Positions 7,459 to 14,084 of a stretch of DNA of 21,236 nucleotides are shown piece by piece (the first letter of the stretch is position 1; each line of letters starts with the position of its first letter). Position numbers and translations under genes: made by a program. Under the pieces are notes generated by a model. The model did not search any database. It saw nothing but the letters and a program-made list of their open reading frames with translations, and was not told the DNA's origin. The DNA lies in contig DLIM01000044.1 in NCBI GenBank assembly GCA_002483745.1, positions 1 to 21,236 of the forward strand. Direction: 5' to 3'. This stretch comes from Caryophanales bacterium UBA7642. GTDB taxonomy: Bacteria; Bacillota_I; Bacilli_A; RFN20; CAG-288.

Positions 7459-7704
7459 ATGAGCATTTTTATTTCTATTATTATTTGTCTACTCTTGAAC
7501 ATGATCGTTTCTTTTGTTATTCGATCGCTTGTTTCCAATTATTATTTAGCTGAGATGTTGACCTCTATCATCATTGCTTTCATTTATGCCATCATCATTA
7601 CTCCTGATAAAGCTCATTTCTACAAGAACCGCAACTTCTGGATGTACTTTTTAGGTACGGCTCTCTTCTTCCTGCTCTTTGATTGCTTATTATTCCTTAT
7701 CTAG
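7459..7704 (+). CDS. Small three-helix membrane protein of unknown function
   Basis: I do not recognise this 81-residue protein. It is almost wholly hydrophobic, with three predicted membrane segments: about residues 2-21 (SIFISIIICLLLNMIVSFVI), 28-47 (around AEMLTSIIIAFIYAIII) and 58-80 (around MYFLGTALFFLLFDCLLFL). A short polar loop, 'TPDKAHFYKNRNF', separates the last two. The ATG at 7459 is chosen for its AGGAGA ribosome binding site. It lies 10 bases after ftsY and 9 before ylxM in the same direction, so it is very likely co-transcribed with the SRP pathway. The hydrophobicity pattern and strong ribosome binding site argue for a real gene. A role in membrane targeting or insertion would be guesswork from position alone. 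Confidence 0.78.
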   Translation: MSIFISIIICLLLNMIVSFVIRSLVSNYYLAEMLTSIIIAFIYAIIITPDKAHFYKNRNFWMYFLGTALFFLLFDCLLFLI

Positions 7705-7713
7705 TAAAAAGCA

Positions 7714-8061
7714 ATGAAAAAGAACATTTCATCCTTAGAGAAAAAAACCTATTATGGCTTTCTTCTCTTAATCTATAAACCCCTCTTAACAGAAGCTGTC
7801 CGAAGAAGAATGCAGGCTTTCTATGATGATGATCTTTCTATCTCTGAAATATCCCAAAATGAGAAAGTATCCCGCAATGCTATCTTTGATTCTCTCTCTC
7901 AGGGAGAAAAAGAATTAGATGACTATGAAGAGAAGATGCAGTTATTCAAGAAGCAGAAAGAATTTTCTGTTTTGCTTGATGAACTAGGAAATACTGCTGA
8001 TAATGAAAAGCGTCAAGCTCTAATCAGCAAGATGAAAGGAGAAATCGGTTATGGCATTTGA
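7714..8061 (+). CDS. ylxM: YlxM-like DNA-binding/SRP-associated regulator
   Basis: This 115-residue protein matches the YlxM/p13 family (UPF0122) by architecture and position: a helical N-terminus, then a sigma-70 region 4-like helix-turn-helix 'LSISEISQNEKVSRNAIFDSLSQGEKELDDYEEKMQLF' at about 44-81, and a helical tail. Family members sit beside ffh, and the streptococcal YlxM has been reported to bind the SRP and modulate its GTPase activity; whether it binds DNA is unclear. The end overlaps ffh by 11 bases, which suggests coupled translation. No clear ribosome binding site precedes ATG 7714, so it may depend on translation of the membrane protein just upstream. Confidence 0.85.
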   Translation: MKKNISSLEKKTYYGFLLLIYKPLLTEAVRRRMQAFYDDDLSISEISQNEKVSRNAIFDSLSQGEKELDDYEEKMQLFKKQKEFSVLLDELGNTADNEKRQALISKMKGEIGYGI

Positions 8062-9388
8062 AGCATTAGGTGACCGCTTAGGTCGAATCTTTAAGAAAAT
8101 CAGAGGCCAATCTACTTTAACTGAGAAGAACATGGATGACATGCTCGTCGAGGTTAAGAAGGCTTTATTAGAAGCCGATGTTAACTATGATGTCGTCAAC
8201 GGCTTCATCGACGAGGTTAGAACTGAAGCTGTCGGACAGAAAGTCCTTGATAAAGTTTCTCCTGGTGACATGGTCGTCAAAATCGTCCATGATAAGATGG
8301 AGGCCCTTTTAGGAAGCGGTGATAACGATATCTGTTTCCGTTTGGATGGTAAACCCACGGTTATCATGATGGTTGGCTTACAAGGAACCGGTAAAACTAC
8401 TTCAGCTGCCAAACTTGCAAATCTCTTCCAGGCTAAGAACCACAAAAAAGTACTTTTGGCTGCTCTTGATATCTATCGTCCGGCTGCCATTGATCAATTA
8501 ACTAATTTGGGTCTTAAATGCGACCCTGTGGTTCCTACCTATTCTGATAGGACCGGAACATTGCCTCCTCAGATTGCTCTTGCCGCCTATAAGAAAGCTC
8601 TAGCTGAAGGCTTTGATATTGTCATCCTTGATACAGCTGGACGTTTAGAGATTGATGAAAAGCTAATGCAGGAATTAAAGGATGTCCAAGCCACTGTCAA
8701 CGTTGATGAAACCCTTTTGACTGTTGATGCTCTTATCGGTCAAAATGCTACCAATGTTGCCTTAACCTTCTCTAAAGAGATTAAGATAACTGGTCTCATC
8801 ATGACAAAACTTGATGGCGACTCCCGTGGTGGTGCTGCGCTATCAATTAAGAAGTTGACTGGTATACCAATCAAATATGCCGGTACCGGTGAAAAGATGG
8901 CTGACTTAGAGAACTTCTACCCTGATCGTATGGCTGATCGAATCCTGGGCATGGGAGATATTGTTTCTCTTGTAGAAGAAGCCCAAGCCAAACTTGATGA
9001 GAAGCAGGCCGAAAAGACTAGCCGAAGAATGATGCAGGGTCAGTTTGATTTAACCGATATGCTTTCAATGATGAAGCAAATGAATAAGTTAGGACCGGTT
9101 GGAAAGATCATTAGAATGATGCCTGGTGCTCCTACTTTGACTGACGAACAGGCTGAGCAAGCCGACCGAGTATTAAAAAGAACTGAAGTCATAATCTCTT
9201 CAATGACTAGAGATGAAAGAAAGCGTCCTGAAATCATTAAAGCTAACCGAAAAATTAGAATTGCTAATGGTGCTGGTGCTACACCTAAGGAAGTAAATCA
9301 AGTTCTTCAGTCATATGATATGATGAAGGATAAGATGAAGATGATGAAGAACAATCCGTATTTGATGAAGAAGATGCTTGGAAGATAA
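8051..9388 (+). CDS. ffh: Signal recognition particle protein Ffh (SRP54)
   Basis: Ffh binds the SRP RNA and the signal sequences of nascent membrane proteins, then docks with FtsY. It has 445 residues, the usual length. The N domain covers about 1-90. The G domain carries GLQGTGKT (109-116), DIYRPAAIDQL (140-150), DTAGR (194-198) and a TKLDGDSRGGA motif. The Met-rich M domain (about 300-445) contains 'MLSMMKQMNKLGPVGKI' and ends in 'KMKMMKNNPYLMKKMLGR', which form the signal-peptide groove and RNA-binding helices. An AAAGGAG ribosome binding site inside the end of ylxM supports ATG 8051. The SRP RNA gene was not seen in the window. A hairpin follows the stop at 9394. Confidence 0.97.
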   Translation: MAFEALGDRLGRIFKKIRGQSTLTEKNMDDMLVEVKKALLEADVNYDVVNGFIDEVRTEAVGQKVLDKVSPGDMVVKIVHDKMEALLGSGDNDICFRLDGKPTVIMMVGLQGTGKTTSAAKLANLFQAKNHKKVLLAALDIYRPAAIDQLTNLGLKCDPVVPTYSDRTGTLPPQIALAAYKKALAEGFDIVILDTAGRLEIDEKLMQELKDVQATVNVDETLLTVDALIGQNATNVALTFSKEIKITGLIMTKLDGDSRGGAALSIKKLTGIPIKYAGTGEKMADLENFYPDRMADRILGMGDIVSLVEEAQAKLDEKQAEKTSRRMMQGQFDLTDMLSMMKQMNKLGPVGKIIRMMPGAPTLTDEQAEQADRVLKRTEVIISSMTRDERKRPEIIKANRKIRIANGAGATPKEVNQVLQSYDMMKDKMKMMKNNPYLMKKMLGR

Positions 9389-9393
9389 TATCT

Positions 9394-9418
9394 TGCCTCT
9401 CGAATAGAGAGGCATTTT
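9394..9418 (+). terminator. Short hairpin terminator after ffh
   Basis: TGCCTCTC (9394-9401) pairs perfectly with GAGAGGCA (9407-9414) around a 5-nt loop, followed by only four T. The short T run suggests partial termination, so some transcripts may continue into the Memo-AMMECR1 gene at 9451. A weak -10-like TACAAT lies at 9423-9428 without a clear -35. Confidence 0.65.
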
Positions 9419-9450
9419 AAATTACAATATAAAGGAAGAAGGAATCAAAA

Positions 9451-10845
9451 ATGAGTATCATTGCTGGATTTGTTGTACCTCATGCCCCGATTCTAGTCAA
9501 AGAAGTCGGCAAAGGCGAAGAAAACAAAGTAATCAAGACAGTTGAGTCTTATAAAGCTGTCGCTAAGGATATAGCTAAGCTTAAACCAGATACAATCATT
9601 ATTTCCTCTCCTCATGCTGAAGCCTATTCCGATTATTTTTCTATTGCTGGTACTAAGACTGGCTACGGCTCATTAGCTAATTTCAACGCTCCTGAAGTCA
9701 TGATTAATGTTAACTATGATACCGAACTTACGGATTTAATTGAAAAGCTCAGCCAAGAGATTTCTTTCCCGGCTGGAAAATTAGGTGAGAACAGCAGGAC
9801 CGATTTTTCTAGTGACCATGGCTCTTTAGTTCCCTTATACTTTATCAATCAAGAATATAAGAATTATCGGCTTGTCCGTTTAGGATTATCAGGTCTGTCG
9901 ATAGCTGAACATTATCGGATGGGAATGATCATTCAAAAAGCTGTTGAGGCTTTAGGAAGAAACGCTGTCTATGTAGCATCAGGTGACTTATCTCATTGCC
10001 AGAGCAAAGACGGACCTTACGGCTTTAAACCCTGTGGTCCTCAATACGATAAAATGATTATGGACACTTTAGAGAAAGCCGACTTTAAAGGGCTCCTAAA
10101 TTACGACCCAGACTTCTTAGATGAAGCTGAAGTCTGTGGACATGATAGCTTTGCTATTATGGCTGGTGCCTTTGATAGAAAAGCCGTCGAAACAAAAGTC
10201 CTTTCACATGAAAACACTTTTGGAATAGGCTATGGAGTGGTCGAGTATTTTGTTAAAGGCGATGATGTTAATAGAAACTTCTATGATCAGTATCTAGATG
10301 ATCGAAAAGAATTAATGGAAGAGAAGAGTAAAAAGGCAGATATTTTTGCCTCTTTAGCAAGAAGAGCTATCAATTACTATATCTTAAACAACAAGCCGCT
10401 TCCTCTCGATGCTTCAATACCTCTAGAACTGCTTAATCAAAAAGCTGGAGCTTTTGTTTCAATCCACGAAGATCAGAGACTAAGAGGCTGCATCGGAACG
10501 ATTCAGCCAATTTATCCTAACTTAGCTGAAGAAATCATCCACAACGCCTGTGAAGCCTCGACTCGCGACCCTCGCTTCGATCCTATTCTTCCAAAAGAAC
10601 TTCCTTATCTTGATATTAGTGTTGATGTCCTTTCTCCTTTTGAAGCCATCAGCTCCAAGAAAGAGCTTGATCCTAAGAAGTATGGTGTTATTGTCATGAA
10701 CTCTGGAAGAGAAGGACTCCTTTTACCTGACCTTGAAGGAGTCGATACTGTCGATCAGCAGATCAAGATTGCTAAGAGAAAAGCAGGGATTGGGGATGAT
10801 GAAGAAGTCAAACTCTTCCGCTTTACTTCAAGAAGGCATGTATGA
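9451..10845 (+). CDS. Memo-AMMECR1 fusion protein (AmmeMemoRadiSam system proteins B and A)
   Basis: Two families are fused in 464 residues. Residues 1 to about 268 form a Memo domain, related to class III extradiol (LigB) dioxygenases, with VPHAPIL (H11), SPHAEAY (H55), SSDHGSLVPL (H123), ASGDLSH (H182) and EVCGHDSFA (C229, H231). By analogy with human MEMO1, whose iron site uses two His and one Cys, H11, H55 and C229 are the likely metal ligands. Residues about 295-464 form an AMMECR1 domain with its hallmark LRGCIGT (344-350), 'ACEASTRDPRFDPI' and a C-terminal 'LFRFTSRRHV'. The reaction is unknown to me. The stop overlaps the start of a radical SAM gene by four bases, so the three activities are probably made together. 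AAGGAAGAAGG upstream supports the start. It is cytosolic. Confidence 0.9.
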   Translation: MSIIAGFVVPHAPILVKEVGKGEENKVIKTVESYKAVAKDIAKLKPDTIIISSPHAEAYSDYFSIAGTKTGYGSLANFNAPEVMINVNYDTELTDLIEKLSQEISFPAGKLGENSRTDFSSDHGSLVPLYFINQEYKNYRLVRLGLSGLSIAEHYRMGMIIQKAVEALGRNAVYVASGDLSHCQSKDGPYGFKPCGPQYDKMIMDTLEKADFKGLLNYDPDFLDEAEVCGHDSFAIMAGAFDRKAVETKVLSHENTFGIGYGVVEYFVKGDDVNRNFYDQYLDDRKELMEEKSKKADIFASLARRAINYYILNNKPLPLDASIPLELLNQKAGAFVSIHEDQRLRGCIGTIQPIYPNLAEEIIHNACEASTRDPRFDPILPKELPYLDISVDVLSPFEAISSKKELDPKKYGVIVMNSGREGLLLPDLEGVDTVDQQIKIAKRKAGIGDDEEVKLFRFTSRRHV

Positions 10846-11660
10846 AATGCCCGGTATGTTTTAGACATTGCGACCTAAAAGAAGGACAGGTAGGCTTTTG
10901 CAAAGCCAGAATCAATCAAGGCAATAAGATAGTTTCTAAGAATTACGGATTAGCTACTTCTTTAGCTCTTGACCCGATTGAAAAGAAGCCCTTAAAGGAA
11001 TTCTACCCTGGCTCAATGATTTTGTCTGTTGGCTCTTATGGCTGTAATTTGCGATGCCCTTTTTGTCAGAACTATGAAATCTCTCAGTTCAACCTAGAAA
11101 AGAAGAGTAAGTATATTTCTCCAGAAACCTTAGTCAAAGAAGCTATTGATTTGATTCCGGAGGGAAACATTGGAATCGCCTTTACTTATAACGAGCCAAT
11201 GGTAGGATACGAATATGTAAGGGACTGTTCTAAGTTAGCTAAAAGCTATCATCTTAAAACTGTCTTAGTAACTAATGGCTGTTCAAGCCTAGATGCCCTA
11301 AAAGAAATCCTTCCTTATATAGATGCCATGAATATCGATTTAAAAGGCTTCAATAAAGAATATTTTGATTATATCGGCTCTGATTTAGAAATGACTAAAG
11401 CCTTTATAAAGGCCTCCTATGAAGCTAGAATTCATATTGAGTTGACTACTTTAATTGTTCCTAAGCATAATGATTCAGTATCTGATATGGAAAATGAAGC
11501 TAAGTGGATAGCATCAATTGATAAGAATATCCCTCTCCATATAACTAGATACTTCCCAATGTATAAAGAAACGACAGCAATGACCCCGCTTGAGACTATG
11601 GATAAATTAATAACGGTCGCTAAAAAATATCTTAATTCTGTCTACGAAGGGAACATTTGA
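10842..11660 (+). CDS. amrS: AmmeMemoRadiSam system radical SAM enzyme
   Basis: This 272-residue radical SAM protein carries the 4Fe-4S motif CNLRCPFC (C68, C72, C75) and a second Cys cluster at the N-terminus (C3, C6, C10, C20) in the form CPVC-x3-C-x9-C, typical of this subfamily and related to the opening of pyruvate-formate-lyase activase-like proteins. Further marks are 'GIAFTYNEPMVGYEYV', 'VLVTNGC', 'IDAMNIDLKGFNKEYF' and the C-terminal 'DKNIPLHITRYFPMYK'. ATG 10842 overlaps the upstream TGA (ATGA), so translation is coupled to the Memo-AMMECR1 protein. Radical SAM enzymes make a 5'-deoxyadenosyl radical to modify a substrate; here the substrate is unknown. The operon ends at the bidirectional terminator at 11672. 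Confidence 0.9.
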   Translation: MKCPVCFRHCDLKEGQVGFCKARINQGNKIVSKNYGLATSLALDPIEKKPLKEFYPGSMILSVGSYGCNLRCPFCQNYEISQFNLEKKSKYISPETLVKEAIDLIPEGNIGIAFTYNEPMVGYEYVRDCSKLAKSYHLKTVLVTNGCSSLDALKEILPYIDAMNIDLKGFNKEYFDYIGSDLEMTKAFIKASYEARIHIELTTLIVPKHNDSVSDMENEAKWIASIDKNIPLHITRYFPMYKETTAMTPLETMDKLITVAKKYLNSVYEGNI

Positions 11661-11671
11661 TTATTAATGAG

Positions 11672-11705
11672 AAAAAACAGGTAAGAAATCTCCTACCTGT
11701 TTTTT
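11672..11705. terminator. Bidirectional terminator between amrS and trmD
   Basis: AAAAAACAGGTA (11672-11683) pairs perfectly over 12 bp with TACCTGTTTTTT (11694-11705) around a 10-nt loop. The A run on one side and T run on the other give a U-tract for both directions. It separates the convergent amrS (+) and trmD (-) transcripts. Confidence 0.93.
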
Positions 11706-11713
11706 GTTTGCTG

Positions 11714-12493
11714 TTACTTAATAAACTTCTTCCCTTTCTCCATAGCTTCCTTCTCATCTTTCTCTAATTTTCCAGAGCGGTTCTTTTTGATTTCCTCTAA
11801 ATATTCGTAATCCTTTTCATCGTAAGTCATTTTCTTTAATAAATCAGGTCGATGAATCAAGGTTTCCTTTAAAGCTTCTTTACGGTGGTATTCATTGATG
11901 ATTTGATGATTGCCACAGAAAAGAACATCAGGAATCTTCTTATCTTCATATTCTTTAGGATAAGTATACTGAGGATACTCTAAGATTCCGCCATTGAATG
12001 ACTCTTCTACTGTCGAGTCATCAGCAATGGCTCCTTTTAATAGTCTGACGATAGAGTCGGTGATTGCCATAGCCGGTATCTCACCACCAGTTAAAATAAA
12101 ATCACCGATAGACAATTCTTCATCGACATAATCGTTGAAGCGTGAATCGATTCCTTCATAGTGGCCACAGATTAAACAAATTTCCTCTTTGCCAGCTAAT
12201 CTTTTAGCATCATCCTGGTTATAGGTATGGCCTTTAGGTCCCATCAATATTTTATAGGTCTTAGAAGTGGTGTTAGCTTTTAAGCAATCTAAAAGCGGTT
12301 CTAGTCTCATGATAAGACCAGCTCCGCCACCAATAGGGTGGTCATCGACTCGATGATTCTTATCTAAGGAATAATTTCTAATGTTAACAATTTCGATTTC
12401 AACGATACCCTTAGAGATAGCTCTTCCGATAATTGATGATTTTAAGAATTCACTATAGAAATCAGGGAAGATAGTAAGAATCTTAATCTTCAT
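11714..12493 (-). CDS. trmD: tRNA (guanine-N1)-methyltransferase TrmD
   Basis: TrmD methylates G37 at N1 in tRNAs with G36-G37, preventing +1 frameshifts. The 259-residue protein shows the family opening 'MKIKILTIFPDFY', 'DDHPIGGGAGLIMRLEPL' (51-67), the trefoil-knot SAM site 'LICGHYEGIDSRF' (107-119), and 'DEELSIGDFILTGGEIPAM' (124-142). R118 and D131 are the likely equivalents of the catalytic Arg and Asp. The Lys-rich C-terminus is ordinary. Its ATG overlaps the rimM stop by one base (TAATG), so it is the last gene of the rpsP-khpA-rimM-trmD unit and probably depends on re-initiation after rimM. Confidence 0.96.
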   Translation of the reverse strand: MKIKILTIFPDFYSEFLKSSIIGRAISKGIVEIEIVNIRNYSLDKNHRVDDHPIGGGAGLIMRLEPLLDCLKANTTSKTYKILMGPKGHTYNQDDAKRLAGKEEICLICGHYEGIDSRFNDYVDEELSIGDFILTGGEIPAMAITDSIVRLLKGAIADDSTVEESFNGGILEYPQYTYPKEYEDKKIPDVLFCGNHQIINEYHRKEALKETLIHRPDLLKKMTYDEKDYEYLEEIKKNRSGKLEKDEKEAMEKGKKFIK

Positions 12494-12987
12494 TACTTGC
12501 AGGTTTCAGTTCCTAACTCAGTAAGAACAATAGTCTTAGTCTTTTTATCGATAGATTTGACAAAAAGATTCAGCTTGAACGGAATAAAAAGCTCTCCGAT
12601 TACAAGATAATCGCCAGCTGGCATTTTGGTAACGTTAGAAACCTGGCCGACAGTTTTACTATTGCAATCAAGGACAGTCATTCCGACAATTTCATCATAG
12701 AAGAAAGAACCTTTAGGAGGATTAACTTTAGCAAAGACGTCTCGATTGATCATCCAGGTGACCTGGTTGATATCATCAAAGCCCTCTAAGCCAATAAGAA
12801 TAATTCTCTGACTCTTAATCATTTCGGTCTTGATAGTATAAGTTTCTTTTTGATTGAGCTGATTTAAAATGATGATCTTCTTTCCAACAGCAAAACGGTC
12901 TTCAGCAGTTGAAGAGGTGACAGATATTTTGAGCATACCCTTGATTCCAAAGGTATTTACTATTTTTCCGATTTTCTTTTCGGTCAT
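12493..12987 (-). CDS. rimM: Ribosome maturation factor RimM
   Basis: RimM assists assembly of the 30S head region and binds protein S19. The 164-residue protein opens with 'KKIGKIVNTFGIKGMLKI', the typical N-terminal barrel motif (GxIxxxxGIKG), and has a PRC-barrel-like second half with 'GSFFYDEIVGMTVLD' and 'IPFKLNLFVKSIDKKTKTIVL'. An AAGGAG ribosome binding site stands a few bases before the start. It is separated from khpA by 53 bases that hold a perfect hairpin (13012-13030) and is coupled to trmD by a one-base overlap. Confidence 0.93.
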   Translation of the reverse strand: MTEKKIGKIVNTFGIKGMLKISVTSSTAEDRFAVGKKIIILNQLNQKETYTIKTEMIKSQRIILIGLEGFDDINQVTWMINRDVFAKVNPPKGSFFYDEIVGMTVLDCNSKTVGQVSNVTKMPAGDYLVIGELFIPFKLNLFVKSIDKKTKTIVLTELGTETCK

Positions 12988-13011
12988 TTGATACTCCTTA
13001 TAGAAAGAAAG

Positions 13012-13034
13012 AGGGGAGGAGACCTCCCCTTTTT
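13012..13034. terminator. GC-rich hairpin between khpA and rimM (attenuator-like)
   Basis: AGGGGAGG (13012-13019) pairs perfectly with CCTCCCCT (13023-13030) around a 3-nt loop. Read on the + strand it is followed by five T, a classical terminator for antisense transcription. Read on the - strand, the direction of the operon, the hairpin is followed by CTTTCTTTCTA, an interrupted pyrimidine tract that could give partial termination before rimM-trmD. Confidence 0.6.
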
Positions 13035-13040
13035 CAATTA

Positions 13041-13340
13041 TTACTTAGAAACGGTACTGTTGAATTCATCAAAAGATTCAAAGCGAAGATGAATCTTCTT
13101 TCTCATATTCTTAACGGAAACATTGAGTAGAGTTCTGACGGAATCAGAGATAACTCCATGTCTTCCAATCAGCTTTCCTAAATCTTCTTTTTCGCAGAGA
13201 ATAAGGTAGTTCTGTTCTTTCTTGCCCTGATCCTCAGGCTTGTCGGTTCTCTTAATCATGAGAGCCTCAGGCTTGCTAACCAAGGGCTCGATGAGTGAAC
13301 GAATATCCTCAGTGAGATCGAGGTTAGTGTTAATATCCAT
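13041..13340 (-). CDS. khpA: KH-domain RNA-binding protein KhpA (YlqC-like)
   Basis: KhpA is a small RNA-binding protein that partners with KhpB (Jag/EloR) and affects cell elongation and RNA metabolism in Gram-positive bacteria. This copy has 99 residues, a little longer than the usual 75-90, with the extra length in a charged insert 'RTDKPEDQGKKEQN' (31-44). The single type II KH fold carries the GxxG loop as GRHG (59-62) in 'LGKLIGRHGVISDSVRTLL'. It starts two bases after the rpsP stop, the standard arrangement in Bacillota, and precedes rimM-trmD. Confidence 0.9.
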   Translation of the reverse strand: MDINTNLDLTEDIRSLIEPLVSKPEALMIKRTDKPEDQGKKEQNYLILCEKEDLGKLIGRHGVISDSVRTLLNVSVKNMRKKIHLRFESFDEFNSTVSK

Positions 13341-13342
13341 GG

Positions 13343-13783
13343 TTACTTAGCCTCAGCAGCCTTATCTTCAGCCTTAGGAGCATCAGCTACTTTAGTCTCT
13401 TCAGCCTTAGCAGCTTCCTTGACAGGGGCAGCAGCAACAGCCTTGACCTTCTTAGCTCTGATTCTCTTCTTAGGGGCAGAATGTTTCTTCTTGTTAGTCT
13501 TCTTGGAATCTAATTCCTTCTTAACAGAAACCTTAGCTTCAGCAAACTGCTTGTTGATGTTGAACTTCTTGAAAATAGTCTTAACAGAATCAGAAGGAAT
13601 AGCGCCCTTATTGAGCCACTTGATAGCTTCTTCAGCGTTAATAGAAGACTTTCCGGAGATAGGATCATAGTATCCTAAATCGGCGATGCAAGCTGAAGTA
13701 GGGGTCTTTCTAGAATCACTGACTACGACTCTGTAAGTCGGAAGACTCTTTCTTCCAATTCTAGACAATCTAATTTTAACCAT
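13343..13783 (-). CDS. rpsP: 30S ribosomal protein bS16 with a long Lys/Ala-rich tail
   Basis: bS16 is a primary structural protein of the 30S body. Residues 1-80 hold the conserved core: 'MVKIRLSRIGRKSLPTYRVVV', 'LGYYDPISG', and 'AIKWLNKGAIPSDSV'. The usual length is about 80-95 residues; this protein has 146, because residues from about 86 onward form a low-complexity tail that is first strongly basic (KKTNKKKHSAPKKRIRAKK) and then rich in Ala, Lys and Glu (KEAAKAEETKVADAPKAED). GGAGGAAA at 13791-13798 is the ribosome binding site, and a consensus promoter lies just upstream. It leads the rpsP-khpA-rimM-trmD unit. Confidence 0.95.
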   Translation of the reverse strand: MVKIRLSRIGRKSLPTYRVVVSDSRKTPTSACIADLGYYDPISGKSSINAEEAIKWLNKGAIPSDSVKTIFKKFNINKQFAEAKVSVKKELDSKKTNKKKHSAPKKRIRAKKVKAVAAAPVKEAAKAEETKVADAPKAEDKAAEAK

Positions 13784-13819
13784 AGTTATATTTCCTCCAA
13801 ATGGATTAAAAGCATGAGT

Positions 13820-13848
13820 ATTATATGAGTGTTAGCAAGATGTGTCAA
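13820..13848 (-). promoter_or_regulatory. Consensus sigma-A promoter of rpsP-khpA-rimM-trmD
   Basis: On the - strand, a perfect TTGACA (13848-13843) and a perfect TATAAT (13825-13820) are separated by 17 bp. The leader is short, leading into GGAGGAAA (13798-13791) and ATG 13783. The -35 forms one arm of a 7-bp inverted repeat with CTTGACA at 13858-13864. Confidence 0.9.
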
Positions 13849-13873
13849 GCCTTTTGACTTGACAGAGATATAA

Positions 13874-13897
13874 AAAATATTTTTCGAAAAATATTTT
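13874..13897. repeat. Perfect 24-bp AT-rich palindrome centred on CG
   Basis: The half AAAATATTTTTC (13874-13885) is followed directly by its exact reverse complement (13886-13897). With no loop and almost no G/C it is unsuited to be an RNA terminator, so a DNA-level role such as a dimeric repressor site or bent DNA is more plausible. It lies about 25 bp upstream of the rpsP -35 and about 150 bp upstream of the lacI -35. Confidence 0.8.
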
Positions 13898-13931
13898 CGC
13901 CTTAAAAAAAGCCTAAATCATCGATAGAAAA

Positions 13932-13939
13932 CGATTTCG
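13932..13939. promoter_or_regulatory. Upstream operator-like site CGATTTCG
   Basis: CGATTTCG is the exact reverse complement of CGAAATCG at the lacI transcription start (14085-14092), with centres 153 bp apart. Flanking A/T bases resemble LacI-family operators with a central CG. It could be a second operator for looping. This rests only on sequence similarity between the two sites. Confidence 0.35.
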
Positions 13940-14049
13940 AAAAAAGTGCCAAACAAATGATATTACGAAAACTAGCTAAACCATAAAATGCGATAAAATA
14001 GGCATTTTTTTAAAAAATATGCAGTAAACAAAACTTTTTGATATACCTA

Positions 14050-14079
14050 TTGACAAACACCATAGAGGAAATTTATAAT
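14050..14079 (+). promoter_or_regulatory. Consensus sigma-A promoter of lacI and the sugar operon
   Basis: A perfect TTGACA (14050-14055) and a perfect TATAAT (14074-14079) are separated by 18 bp. Transcription should start near 14086. AGGAGG (14110-14115) lies 8 bases before the lacI ATG. A promoter this strong on a repressor-led operon suggests that control is by repression. Confidence 0.88.
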
Positions 14080-14084
14080 TATTA

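Noticed and set aside
13859..13864. TTGACA on the + strand as a second promoter toward lacI
   Set aside because: No -10 element stands at 16-19 bp; it is better explained as the second arm of the inverted repeat with the rpsP -35.
14002..14022. GCATT7A6TATGC as a terminator or operator
   Set aside because: The arms do not match without a two-base bulge and the core is only A/T; there is no reason to prefer it over chance.
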